64,000 bases of DNA, taken from contig NC_080671.1 in the NCBI RefSeq assembly GCF_030247195.1, positions 206,458,397-206,522,396 of the forward strand, in the 5' to 3' direction. Both the position numbers and the translations under genes were made by a program. Shown piece by piece: positions 54,001 to 64,000 of the stretch. The notes under the pieces were generated by a model that saw only the letters and a list, made by a program, of their open reading frames with translations, ran no database searches and was not told where the DNA came from. The DNA comes from Topomyia yanbarensis (taxonomy: Eukaryota; Arthropoda; Insecta; Diptera; Culicidae). Positions within the stretch are counted from its first letter, which is position 1. Each line of letters starts with the position of its first letter.

Positions 54001-54749
54001 ATGCTATATTTCACCCTAAGGAGGAAAATTTGGTAAAAACCAAAATTTCTCACTAGGGTGAAAATTTGTTGGTAAAAACCAGTCTTTGTACAGGAGGGCA
54101 CAAATCCTTATTTCATACTATGTTGCGTTTCGGCTTCGCCTCATCAGAAACGGACACTAACACATTGTCGGAATAGATTAGTGCCGGCTTGACGCAAATC
54201 CCTTAAAACTAAAACACACTATGTGTTTCAATCAAACGACTGATCAAACGTGATGTCCCGTTCGAGCAGAAGTTCTGTTTATGCCGATGAGACACAAGTG
54301 AAGCCGAAACTTGTCTTGGCTTAGCAGGCCTATGCGAAATCACTATGCTATATTTCACCCTAAGGAGGAAAATTTGGTAAAAACCAAAATTTCTCACTAG
54401 GGTGAAAATTTGTTGGTAAAAACCAGTCTTTGTACAGGAGGGCACAAATCCTTATTTCATACTATGTTGCGTTTCGGCTTCGCCTCATCAGAAACCGACA
54501 CTAACACATTGTCGAAATAGATTAGCGCCGGCTTGACGCAAATCCCTTTAAACTAAAACACACTATGTGTTTCAATCAAACGACTGATCAAACGTGATGT
54601 CCCGTTCGAGCAGAAGTTCTGTTTATGCCGATGAGACACAAGTGAAGCCGAAACTTGTCTTGGCTTAGCAGGCCTATACGAAAGCACTATGCTATATTTC
54701 ACCCTAAGGAGGAAAATTTGGTAAAAACCAAAATTTCTCACTAGGGTGA
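54001..54749 (-). repeat. 344-bp tandem repeat, inverted block
   Basis: ATGCTATATTTCACCCTAAGG starts units at 54001, 54345 and 54689, a period of exactly 344. The third unit is cut at about 54749. Units carry GGCTTCGCCTCATCAG and CCGGCTTGACGCAAATCCC. A 78-codon open frame in each (GTG start) simply follows from the repeat. The next block runs in the opposite direction. Confidence 0.9.
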
Positions 54750-55600
54750 AAACTTCTGCTCGAACGGGACATAACGTTTGATCAGTCGTTTGATTGAAAC
54801 ACAGTTTTAGTTTTAAGGGATTTGCGTCAAGCCGGCGCTAATCTATTCCGACAATGTGTTAGTGTCGGTTTCTGATGGGGCGAAGCCGAAACGCAACATA
54901 GTATGAAATAAGGATTTGTGCCCTCCTGTACAAAGACTGGTTTTTACCAACAAATTTTCACCTTAGTGAGAAATTTTGGTTTTTATCAAATTTTCCTCCT
55001 TAGGGTGAAATATAGCATAGTGCTTTCGCATAGGCCTGCTAAGCCAAGACAAGTTTCGGCTTCACTTGTGTCTCATCGGCATAAACAGAACTTCTGCTCG
55101 AACGGGACATCACGTTTGATCAGTCGTTTGATTGAAACACATAGTGTGTTTTAGTTTTAAGGGATTTGCGTCAAGCCGGCGCTAATCTATTCCGACAATG
55201 TGTTAGTGTCGGTTTCTGATGAGGCGAAGCCGAAACGCAACATAGTATGAACTAAGGATTTGTGCCCTCCTGTACAAAGACTGGTTTTTACCAACAAATT
55301 TTCACCCTAGTGAGAAATTTTGGTTTTTACCAAATTTTCCTCCTTAGGGTGAAATATAGCATAGTGCTTTCGCATAGGCCTGCTAAGCCAAGACAAGTTT
55401 CGGCTTCACTTGTTTCTCATCGGCATAAACAGAACTTCTGCTCGAACGGGACATCATATTTGATCAGTCGTTTGATTGAAACACATAGTGTGTTTTAGTT
55501 TTAAGGGATTTGCGTCAAGCCGGCGCTAATCTATTCCGACAATGTGTTAGTGTCGGTTTCTGATGAGGCGAAGCCGAAACGCAACATAGTATGGATTAAA
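54750..55600 (+). repeat. 344-bp tandem repeat, forward block
   Basis: From 54750 the same units run in the opposite orientation: ACTTCTGCTCGAACGGGAC at 54750, about 55093 and about 55437. The last unit fades at about 55600. With the preceding block this makes a head-to-head inverted array of about 1.6 kb. From 54831 on it is part of the 4.5-kb duplicated unit. Confidence 0.9.
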
Positions 55601-55679
55601 AATTCGAGATACATACGGTGTTGTACTTTTAAACCGAACGGATCTCAATGTGCTTCTGTACCAGACTTTCTTTCAGAAG

Positions 55680-56203
55680 ATTGCTTAAATCTGCTTAGAA
55701 CTTCATCAGAGAATATAGCTTGACATTCATAGCCATTAGCATAACGGAACTGCAACGGCGATGGTTTCTATCAAAGCCGACAATTACAGGTTCCTACTGG
55801 CCTTAGTCCCAGTGTATATCATTGAAGGATCTGCTATACATAATCGTCTGTAAGCGATGGATAATATAATTAAAAGCCATGCCTCCAATTTGGATAAGAC
55901 GTTTAGTTATCTATACGGCAGTATAACAAATGAATATGCCCTGGTCGGGATGTAACCGGAAACAAACACATTCCGCACGGTGGCTCATTGTCGCGCAAGG
56001 TAACCATGTGGATCCTGGAGATGCTTCCGCGGTCATTGCAAAACCACTTCTTGTAGATATTGCACATCACCACTGCGCATGGTTCGTTGGATACCACAGT
56101 AGCAACATTCCACACCATCTTCGCAATCTTCGATCTGCAGCTCACCGATGACATTAGTGATACCAGCAACTTTCGATGCATTCGAGGTTAGTCGACATCT
56201 GAG
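55680..56203 (-). pseudogene. Upf1 (RENT1) gene fragment, degenerate, copy 1
   Basis: Upf1 is the RNA helicase of nonsense-mediated decay. On the minus strand the sequence reads GELQIEDCEDG, ECCYCGI, then in a shifted frame NEPCAVVMCNIYKKWFCNDR (the Cys/His-rich zinc domain) and IHLLYCR. Further on it gives SFNDIHWD, a TAA, GQ, a TAG where Upf1 has Trp, and EPVI, aligning with the SLKDINWDSSQWQPLI block of animal Upf1. RYANGYECQAIF then resembles the RYEDAYQYQNIF block. Alignment is from memory of animal Upf1. Frameshifts, two stops and a deletion show it is not functional. A TTTGCAG acceptor-like site lies directly before the homologous part (56204-56210), so it may derive from genomic exons rather than cDNA. 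Confidence 0.72.
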
Positions 56204-56209
56204 CTGCAA

Positions 56210-57810
56210 AGAATTGAAATGAATAAATTATATCGACAATATATGAGAAATGCAATCATATTTTTGCATATATGCACATTATTGAACCTGTTTTGAAAAT
56301 TCTGGAAAACGATTCAATGGTTTATGAATATTCCTATCATACGGCATATCATAACACATCAATTCGATGATCGACGAAGAATGCCGCCCTAATTGAAGAC
56401 ATCTGGACACATGTGCACACCATATTACCGGTTTCGATGATTCTAAGTTTCCTACTTTGACAATTTTTGGTAATATTTGTTATGTGTATATCAAATAACG
56501 TCAATTTGAAAACCTACAAGAAATGCAATAGTTTTTAAAGGCGTTTAAATGCAAGTTTTTTGTCCCTTTATGGGCAGCTAGGGCCGAGGGTGGTGCCCAG
56601 CGGGTTTCATACATCCTTGACCTGACGGACAAAGCTAAGGTGCCTTGAACACAGGCAACGCAGATCCAAGGCCACCATTGAAATGATAAGTTCTGCGTTT
56701 GAGAAGTACTTCCCCCGGTTGCCAAACGAATACCTGTAATGAATACTTGTTGCTTTGTATGTATGAATCTAATGTTCAGTCCTAGGTGGTGTATGCGTGG
56801 AAGGTGTGATTTTTAGCGTTCGAGTCCAGGAGTGCATATCTGTCTGGGTTAGCGTGGGCGTTTACTAATTGTGTAATAGTGTGATCGCTAAAGGCTCAAG
56901 CATTTGAATGCTAGCGTGTCTCTAACTTTGCGTGCATAAATTCGATTCTAGATTCGTGTGGCCATTCGCATATTCACGTGTATTCTTGAACGATCGCGCG
57001 CGGACCGTGGATCTGATAATTATTTTTTAGTGTATGGTAGAGGAACGTGTTGTCTGGTGAATGTGAGCATCATTCTTGATTGGTCCAACTGAAGGCTTGA
57101 GTCTAGGGTGATCGAGAGTAGAGAATTCCGAACGTAGCCGGTCTATGATCGCGCGAGTGGTGGGTTAATGCTTGAGACCGCGGTTGTAAAGTTATAGGTG
57201 CTGAAAAGTTCGCTTAAGTAAAAGGGTGTTTTAATATTGGCGAAATTGCGAGCGGTGCGGTGGATCATTGAAATTGTAATGTAAGCTCGCGTTTTTGACC
57301 AGGTTTGTGTTATCGCGAAAGTTAGGGGCGTTTGTGCGTTTTGGATGTGACTGTATATGGAAGAATATGCAATTGATTGTGTTAGTGAGGCGATCATCGA
57401 AATGATAGATCCTACGAGTGAATGCACTTGGCCCAGTCACCTGTCAAGCATTTGTGTATTTGTGTGTGTTGAGATATGTGTGGAGCCTGTAAATAATATT
57501 TTAATACGAATAATATTTTATACGTTAAAATAAGAAATGTGTTATATACTACTTGCAGTTTGTTGATCGTTCCTACTTATCTGATTCCATCGAGTATGAG
57601 AATACATCTCCACTGTGCTAAAACCTGGCGACGTCTGATGGCAGAGAAGAATCATTGTTGGCAGCAATGTTGCTCTTCTTGGATGTATGAGCTCGAAAAG
57701 GTCATCACAAGAATATAACGCATGAGACCGAAAATAAATAAAAATAAAATAAAGAGAAGAGTTAGTATTGTTATTGAGTATTAATAATGTGCCGAATTTT
57801 TTTTTTCGAG
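56210..57810. other. Non-coding part of the 4.5-kb unit, including first GC-rich monomer
   Basis: 56210-56500 is AT-rich. On the minus strand 56725-56501 is an open run of 74 codons preceded by a TTACAG acceptor-like site; I do not recognise it. 56876-57190 is the first monomer of a diverged repeat (ATCGCTAAAGGCTCAAGCAT, CGATCGCGCGCGGACCGTGG). The remainder shows no gene. Confidence 0.4.
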
Positions 57811-57975
57811 AGTTGTCCTACTGGAGCTGTAGAGCTAGGTTCTCGGAAGGGCTCCCCGTCAGAATCGCATACTACAATTTGCAGACGAGACAGGCAATGT
57901 CGCCCACTAAAACACTGCTTTAGGCCAATTGTAGCGGGCCATGATTCTGAAAGTGATAATCATTGTACGGTTCAG
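57811..57975 (+). other. Exon-like open segment, copy 1
   Basis: 165 bp (55 codons, open) lie between a pyrimidine run ending in CGAG (57799-57810) and a donor-like CAG|GTATGTG at 57973-57982. The translation is Cys/Arg/Ser-rich (CRRDRQCRPLKHCFRPIVAG) with no recognised domain. The second copy at 62347-62511 differs by one His-to-Arg change. No adjoining exon is identified. Confidence 0.3.
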
Positions 57976-59340
57976 GTATGTGCGGGCGTAGGGACTCGCG
58001 AACGCGTGTATCATCGCGAAGAGCTCGAGCATTTGTACGTTAACGTGTTCGATCGCGTGTGCCTTTGTATGTCGCGTGTGCTAACGTGTATGTAACTTCG
58101 CGTGCATAAATTCTATATAAATGCCGTTTGCTTTCGCATATTCGCGTGTATTCTAGAATGATCGCGCGCGGACCGTGAATCTAATATTTAATTTTTCGTG
58201 TGCGGTTCAGATTCTAGAAAAAAGTGGGCTCTCACATATCACTAGAGTTCTCAGTCATGTCGCCAAGGAACGTGTTACCTTGTGGATATGAGCTTTATTT
58301 TTCGATTGGTATAACTGAATGTGTGGACCTAAGTTACTAGAATGGAGGATAAAGATTTCCGGACGTGACCGATTCATGATCGCGCGCGCTTGCGGGTTCG
58401 CGTTTGAGGCCGCGTTTGTAACTTCGTAAGTACTAAAACATTCACGTTTTTACCGGAGTGTTGCGATCGCGAATGTAGGTGTGCATAGATGATCGCAAAG
58501 AGCTGAAGTATCGTTTGTTGACGTGTTTGTCGCGTGTGCTCGTGTGTATGTGCCACGCGGACCGCCATTCTGATATTTAGTTTTCGGTGTACGGATCACA
58601 TTCTGACAGGGAGTGAGTTACTCCATGTCACTAGATTTCCCGGTCATGTCGCCATGGACCGTGTTGTCCAGTGCATATGAGCGTTTTCTTTTTAATTGAT
58701 TCAATTGAAGGCATGGACCTAGACTTCTGGAATCGAGGATAGAGACTTCCGGACGTGAACGATTCATGATCGCGCGAGTACGGGGGACTGTAGGTTCACG
58801 CTTGAGACTGCGTTTGAGTGATTACAAGTACTGAGACGTTCATATTATCACAGGGATTTTATAATGTCTGGAAGAGCGCGAGTATAGCTTGCGTGGATAG
58901 TCGCGAAGGGCTCAAGCATTTTATTTGTTTGTCGCGTGTATGTGACTTTGTGTGTATACATTCGATTTTTATGTAGTTTAGTGGATATGAGCATTATATT
59001 TTTGATTGGTCCACCTGAAGGCATTGGACTTATTCTACTAGGGCCGAGAATAGGGGATTCCGGACGAAACCGATTCAACACGGGTGTTGGCGATAGTCAA
59101 CCAACGTAAGGGGTGGATTCCGGTAGTATAACCTCAAATAAAACAACCGTCGTGTGCGATTTCAATATGCGAGAGGTTATTATATTCCTGCGGGTAATAG
59201 TTTTATAAGCTAGCATTAATATAAACTGTAAATTTAAGTATAAATTTGCTAAATATAATGAGACGATTAACTCACGTTTAGTCCCTTTAGTTGTAAATTA
59301 AACCGCGCCAATTAGCTCGGTATAAGTTGAGTTCCTTAGT
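57976..59340. repeat. Diverged GC-rich repeats in the 4.5-kb unit, copy 1
   Basis: Monomers begin with ATCGCGAAGAGCTCGAGCAT (58012), GATCGCAAAGAGCTGAAG (58489) and GTCGCGAAGGGCTCAAGCAT (58902), in series with the one at 56876. Shared phrases are CGCGTGTATGTGACTT, GCGCGGACCGTG, TCATGTCGCCA, TTCCGGACGTGACCGATTCA and TTCATGATCGCGCG. CpG is unusually frequent here for the window. No gene. Confidence 0.7.
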
Positions 59341-59366
59341 TCAGTTCCTGTAGTTGATAAGAATGA

Positions 59367-60136
59367 GCCGGCGCTAATCTATTCCGACAATGTGTTAGTG
59401 TCGGTTTCTGATGGGGCGAAGCCGAAACGCAACATAGTATGAAATAAGGATTTGTGCCCTCCTGTACAAAGACTGGTTTTTACCAACAAATTTTCACCTT
59501 AGTGAGAAATTTTGGTTTTTATCAAATTTTCCTCCTTAGGGTGAAATATAGCATAGTGCTTTCGCATAGGCCTGCTAAGCCAAGACAAGTTTCGGCTTCA
59601 CTTGTGTCTCATCGGCATAAACAGAACTTCTGCTCGAACGGGACATCACGTTTGATCAGTCGTTTGATTGAAACACATAGTGTGTTTTAGTTTTAAGGGA
59701 TTTGCGTCAAGCCGGCGCTAATCTATTCCGACAATGTGTTAGTGTCGGTTTCTGATGAGGCGAAGCCGAAACGCAACATAGTATGAACTAAGGATTTGTG
59801 CCCTCCTGTACAAAGACTGGTTTTTACCAACAAATTTTCACCCTAGTGAGAAATTTTGGTTTTTACCAAATTTTCCTCCTTAGGGTGAAATATAGCATAG
59901 TGCTTTCGCATAGGCCTGCTAAGCCAAGACAAGTTTCGGCTTCACTTGTTTCTCATCGGCATAAACAGAACTTCTGCTCGAACGGGACATCATATTTGAT
60001 CAGTCGTTTGATTGAAACACATAGTGTGTTTTAGTTTTAAGGGATTTGCGTCAAGCCGGCGCTAATCTATTCCGACAATGTGTTAGTGTCGGTTTCTGAT
60101 GAGGCGAAGCCGAAACGCAACATAGTATGGACTAAA
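59367..60136 (+). repeat. 344-bp tandem repeat, copy 2 of the forward block
   Basis: Equivalent to 54831-55600. Units are again 344 bp apart (GTGCCCTCCTGTACAAAG at 59454 and 59798). Confidence 0.92.
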
Positions 60137-60215
60137 AATTCGAGATACATACGGTGTTGTACTTTTAAACCGAACGGATCTCAATGTGCTTCTGTACCAG
60201 ACTTTCTTTCAGAAG

Positions 60216-60739
60216 ATTGCTTAAATCTGCTTAGAACTTCATCAGAGAATATAGCTTGACATTCATAGCCATTAGCATAACGGAACTGCAACGGCGATGG
60301 TTTCTATCAAAGCCGACAATTACAGGTTCCTACTGGCCTTAGTCCCAGTGTATATCATTGAAGGATCTGCTATACATAATCGTCTGTAAGCGATGGATAA
60401 TATAATTAAAAGCCATGCCTCCAATTTGGATAAGACGTTTAGTTATCTATACGGCAGTATAACAAATGAATATGCCCTGGTCGGGATGTAACCGGAAACA
60501 AACACATTCCGCACGGTGGCTCATTGTCGCGCAAGGTAACCATGTGGATCCTGGAGATGCTTCCGCGGTCATTGCAAAACCACTTCTTGTAGATATTGCA
60601 CATCACCACTGCGCATGGTTCGTTGGATACCACAGTAGCAACATTCCACACCATCTTCGCAATCTTCGATCTGCAGCTCACCGATGACATTAGTGATACC
60701 AGCAACTTTCGATGCATTCGAGGTTAGTCGACATCTGAG
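60216..60739 (-). pseudogene. Upf1 (RENT1) gene fragment, degenerate, copy 2
   Basis: Duplicate of the Upf1-derived fragment at 55680-56203, with the same frameshift in the zinc domain and the same TAA and TAG. The decay therefore preceded the duplication. Confidence 0.72.
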
Positions 60740-60745
60740 CTGCAA

Positions 60746-62346
60746 AGAATTGAAATGAATAAATTATATCGACAATATATGAGAAATGCAATCATATTTT
60801 TGCATATATGCACATTATTGAACCTGTTTTGAAAATTCTGGAAAACGATTCAATGGTTTATGAATATTCCTATCATACGGCATATCATAACACATCAATT
60901 CGATGATCGACGAAGAATGCCGCCCTAATTGAAGACATCTGGACACATGTGCACACCATATTACCGGTTTCGATGATTCTAAGTTTCCTACTTTGACAAT
61001 TTTTGGTAATATTTGTTATGTGTATATCAAATAACGTCAATTTGAAAACCTACAAGAAATGCAATAGTTTTTAAAGGCGTTTAAATGCAAGTTTTTTGTC
61101 CCTTTATGGGCAGCTAGGGCCGAGGGTGGTGCCCAGCGGGTTTCATACATCCTTGACCTGACGGACAAAGCTAAGGTGCCTTGAACACAGGCAACGCAGA
61201 TCCAAGGCCACCATTGAAATGATAAGTTCTGCGTTTGAGAAGTACTTCCCCCGGTTGCCAAACGAATACCTGTAATGAATACTTGTTGCTTTGTATGTAT
61301 GAATCTAATGTTCAGTCCTAGGTGGTGTATGCGTGGAAGGTGTGATTTTTAGCGTTCGAGTCCAGGAGTGCATATCTGTCTGGGTTAGCGTGGGCGTTTA
61401 CTAATTGTGTAATAGTGTGATCGCTAAAGGCTCAAGCATTTGAATGCTAGCGTGTCTCTAACTTTGCGTGCATAAATTCGATTCTAGATTCGTGTGGCCA
61501 TTCGCATATTCACGTGTATTCTTGAACGATCGCGCGCGGACCGTGGATCTGATAATTATTTTTTAGTGTATGGTAGAGGAACGTGTTGTCTGGTGAATGT
61601 GAGCATCATTCTTGATTGGTCCAACTGAAGGCTTGAGTCTAGGGTGATCGAGAGTAGAGAATTCCGAACGTAGCCGGTCTATGATCGCGCGAGTGGTGGG
61701 TTAATGCTTGAGACCGCGGTTGTAAAGTTATAGGTGCTGAAAAGTTCGCTTAAGTAAAAGGGTGTTTTAATATTGGCGAAATTGCGAGCGGTGCGGTGGA
61801 TCATTGAAATTGTAATGTAAGCTCGCGTTTTTGACCAGGTTTGTGTTATCGCGAAAGTTAGGGGCGTTTGTGCGTTTTGGATGTGACTGTATATGGAAGA
61901 ATATGCAATTGATTGTGTTAGTGAGGCGATCATCGAAATGATAGATCCTACGAGTGAATGCACTTGGCCCAGTCACCTGTCAAGCATTTGTGTATTTGTG
62001 TGTGTTGAGATATGTGTGGAGCCTGTAAATAATATTTTAATACGAATAATATTTTATACGTTAAAATAAGAAATGTGTTATATACTACTTGCAGTTTGTT
62101 GATCGTTCCTACTTATCTGATTCCATCGAGTATGAGAATACATCTCCACTGTGCTAAAACCTGGCGACGTCTGATGGCAGAGAAGAATCATTGTTGGCAG
62201 CAATGTTGCTCTTCTTGGATGTATGAGCTCGAAAAGGTCATCACAAGAATATAACGCATGAGACCGAAAATAAATAAAAATAAAATAAAGAGAAGAGTTA
62301 GTATTGTTATTGAGTATTAATAATGTGCCGAATTTTTTTTTTCGAG
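60746..62346. other. Non-coding part of the 4.5-kb unit, copy 2
   Basis: Equivalent to 56210-57810: AT-rich stretch, unrecognised minus-strand open run (61261-61037), first GC-rich monomer (about 61412-61726), remainder without genes. Confidence 0.4.
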
Positions 62347-62511
62347 AGTTGTCCTACTGGAGCTGTAGAGCTAGGTTCTCGGAAGGGCTCCCCGTCAGAA
62401 TCGCATACTACAATTTGCAGACGAGACAGGCAATGTCGCCCACTAAAACACTGCTTTAGGCCAATTGTAGCGGGCCGTGATTCTGAAAGTGATAATCATT
62501 GTACGGTTCAG
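62347..62511 (+). other. Exon-like open segment, copy 2
   Basis: Equivalent to 57811-57975. The pyrimidine run, open frame and CAG|GTATGTG donor are all kept; one substitution (CAT to CGT) changes His to Arg. Confidence 0.3.
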
Positions 62512-63876
62512 GTATGTGCGGGCGTAGGGACTCGCGAACGCGTGTATCATCGCGAAGAGCTCGAGCATTTGTACGTTAACGTGTTCGATCGCGTGTGCCT
62601 TTGTATGTCGCGTGTGCTAACGTGTATGTAACTTCGCGTGCATAAATTCTATATAAATGCCGTTTGCTTTCGCATATTCGCGTGTATTCTAGAATGATCG
62701 CGCGCGGACCGTGAATCTAATATTTAATTTTTCGTGTGCGGTTCAGATTCTAGAAAAAAGTGGGCTCTCACATATCACTAGAGTTCTCAGTCATGTCGCC
62801 AAGGAACGTGTTACCTTGTGGATATGAGCTTTATTTTTCGATTGGTATAACTGAATGTGTGGACCTAAGTTACTAGAATGGAGGATAAAGATTTCCGGAC
62901 GTGACCGATTCATGATCGCGCGCGCTTGCGGGTTCGCGTTTGAGGCCGCGTTTGTAACTTCGTAAGTACTAAAACATTCACGTTTTTACCGGAGTGTTGC
63001 GATCGCGAATGTAGGTGTGCATAGATGATCGCAAAGAGCTGAAGTATCGTTTGTTGACGTGTTTGTCGCGTGTGCTCGTGTGTATGTGCCACGCGGACCG
63101 CCATTCTGATATTTAGTTTTCGGTGTACGGATCACATTCTGACAGGGAGTGAGTTACTCCATGTCACTAGATTTCCCGGTCATGTCGCCATGGACCGTGT
63201 TGTCCAGTGCATATGAGCGTTTTCTTTTTAATTGATTCAATTGAAGGCATGGACCTAGACTTCTGGAATCGAGGATAGAGACTTCCGGACGTGAACGATT
63301 CATGATCGCGCGAGTACGGGGGACTGTAGGTTCACGCTTGAGACTGCGTTTGAGTGATTACAAGTACTGAGACGTTCATATTATCACAGGGATTTTATAA
63401 TGTCTGGAAGAGCGCGAGTATAGCTTGCGTGGATAGTCGCGAAGGGCTCAAGCATTTTATTTGTTTGTCGCGTGTATGTGACTTTGTGTGTATACATTCG
63501 ATTTTTATGTAGTTTAGTGGATATGAGCATTATATTTTTGATTGGTCCACCTGAAGGCATTGGACTTATTCTACTAGGGCCGAGAATAGGGGATTCCGGA
63601 CGAAACCGATTCAACACGGGTGTTGGCGATAGTCAACCAACGTAAGGGGTGGATTCCGGTAGTATAACCTCAAATAAAACAACCGTCGTGTGCGATTTCA
63701 ATATGCGAGAGGTTATTATATTCCTGCGGGTAATAGTTTTATAAGCTAGCATTAATATAAACTGTAAATTTAAGTATAAATTTGCTAAATATAATGAGAC
63801 GATTAACTCACGTTTAGTCCCTTTAGTTGTAAATTAAACCGCGCCAATTAGCTCGGTATAAGTTGAGTTCCTTAGT
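62512..63876. repeat. Diverged GC-rich repeats in the 4.5-kb unit, copy 2
   Basis: Equivalent to 57976-59340, with the same monomer starts shifted by 4536. Confidence 0.7.
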
Positions 63877-63900
63877 TCAGTTCCTGTAGTTGATAAGAAT

Positions 63901-64000
63901 TTTAATTATAATATAAATGTGATGATCCAGGTTCTGGTATTTCTTACCAATTATCACCAACTTATAGATTAAGGTTAGGTATTCGTTGTAAGATAGCGTG
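63901..64000. other. Sequence beyond the tandem duplication
   Basis: 100 bp of AT-rich DNA with no match elsewhere in the window and no gene. Confidence 0.5.

Larger units (their letters stand above)
54831..59364. repeat. 4.5-kb tandem duplication, copy 1
   Basis: Everything from GCCGGCGCTAATC (54831) to TTGATAAGAAT (59364) recurs at +4536 with very few differences. Examples are GGGCCATGATTC versus GGGCCGTGATTC (57939/62475) and ATGGATTAAA versus ATGGACTAAA. Contents in order: forward 344-bp repeats, Upf1 fragment, GC-rich diverged repeats with an exon-like segment, AT-rich end. Confidence 0.95.
59367..63900. repeat. 4.5-kb tandem duplication, copy 2
   Basis: The second copy is joined to the first by two bases, GA (59365-59366), and ends at TTGATAAGAAT (63900). 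The offset to copy 1 is 4536 throughout, so there are no net indels between the copies. What follows (63901-64000) is not repeated. Confidence 0.95.

Noticed and set aside
54918..55154. 78-codon frame repeated in every 344-bp unit
   Set aside because: The frame opens with GTG, has no domain, and its conservation equals that of the DNA repeat; also present on the opposite strand block.
56501..56725. 74-codon minus-strand frame with an acceptor-like TTACAG as a gene exon
   Set aside because: No donor, no recognised protein and identical decay context in both copies; too weak to call.

Overview
This is eukaryotic, intron-era nuclear DNA packed with transposable elements; I see no host gene that is likely to be functional. 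The element mix (Ty3/Gypsy and BEL/Pao LTR elements, R1-, I- and Jockey-type LINEs, an ITmD37E-type mariner, hAT and TA-target MITEs, long AT-rich satellites) fits a culicine mosquito, probably Aedes. That assignment is inference from family recognition, not from a marker gene. Most element borders below are supported by terminal inverted repeats (TIRs) and target-site duplications (TSDs) read directly in the sequence.

1-5.3 kb: a 171-bp tandem repeat, a set of diverged ~500-bp repeat monomers holding a foldback insertion, a MITE, and a broken LINE (ORF1 with PHD-like and CCHC fingers plus an endonuclease remnant).

5.35-21.2 kb: a ~117-bp satellite opened by three nested insertions. (a) A pogo/Tigger-like DNA element (5513-18424, TA TSD) holds a hAT MITE, a complete Ty3/Gypsy element (6813-16593; near-identical 1.54-kb LTRs, intact gag and pol joined by a -1 slippery heptamer, TGCT TSD) and a second TA-type MITE. 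(b) A hAT-like MITE (18804-19283). (c) A hAT element (19473-21078, 8-bp TSD) with a further TA-type element inside.

21.6-42.8 kb: a second nest. A decayed LINE (A) on + is entered by an I-clade LINE (B) on -. LINE B's 3' tail is entered by a BEL/Pao element (24413-36425, -, ATTTC TSD) whose gag carries a PHD finger. The BEL integrase is in turn split by an R1-clade LINE (25587-30742, -, ~13-bp TSD and poly-A) with intact ORF1 and ORF2. MITEs cluster at the 5' side of LINE B (40.3-43.5 kb).

43.5-53.2 kb: AT-rich DNA without genes, a broken Jockey-type LINE (C, +), then a 3.1-kb hAT-type element with a perfect 8-bp TSD that carries a dead ITmD37E mariner transposase.

53.2-64 kb: a 344-bp repeat in an inverted (head-to-head) array, running into a 4.5-kb unit duplicated in tandem (54831-59364 and 59367-63900, offset exactly 4536). 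Each copy carries a degenerate antisense fragment of the nonsense-mediated-decay helicase gene Upf1, an exon-like open segment, and GC-rich diverged repeats.

Relative ages follow from nesting: satellite, then pogo-like element, then Gypsy; LINE A, then LINE B, then BEL, then R1 LINE. The Gypsy and the R1 LINE are the only elements here that keep long intact reading frames and are the youngest of their nests.
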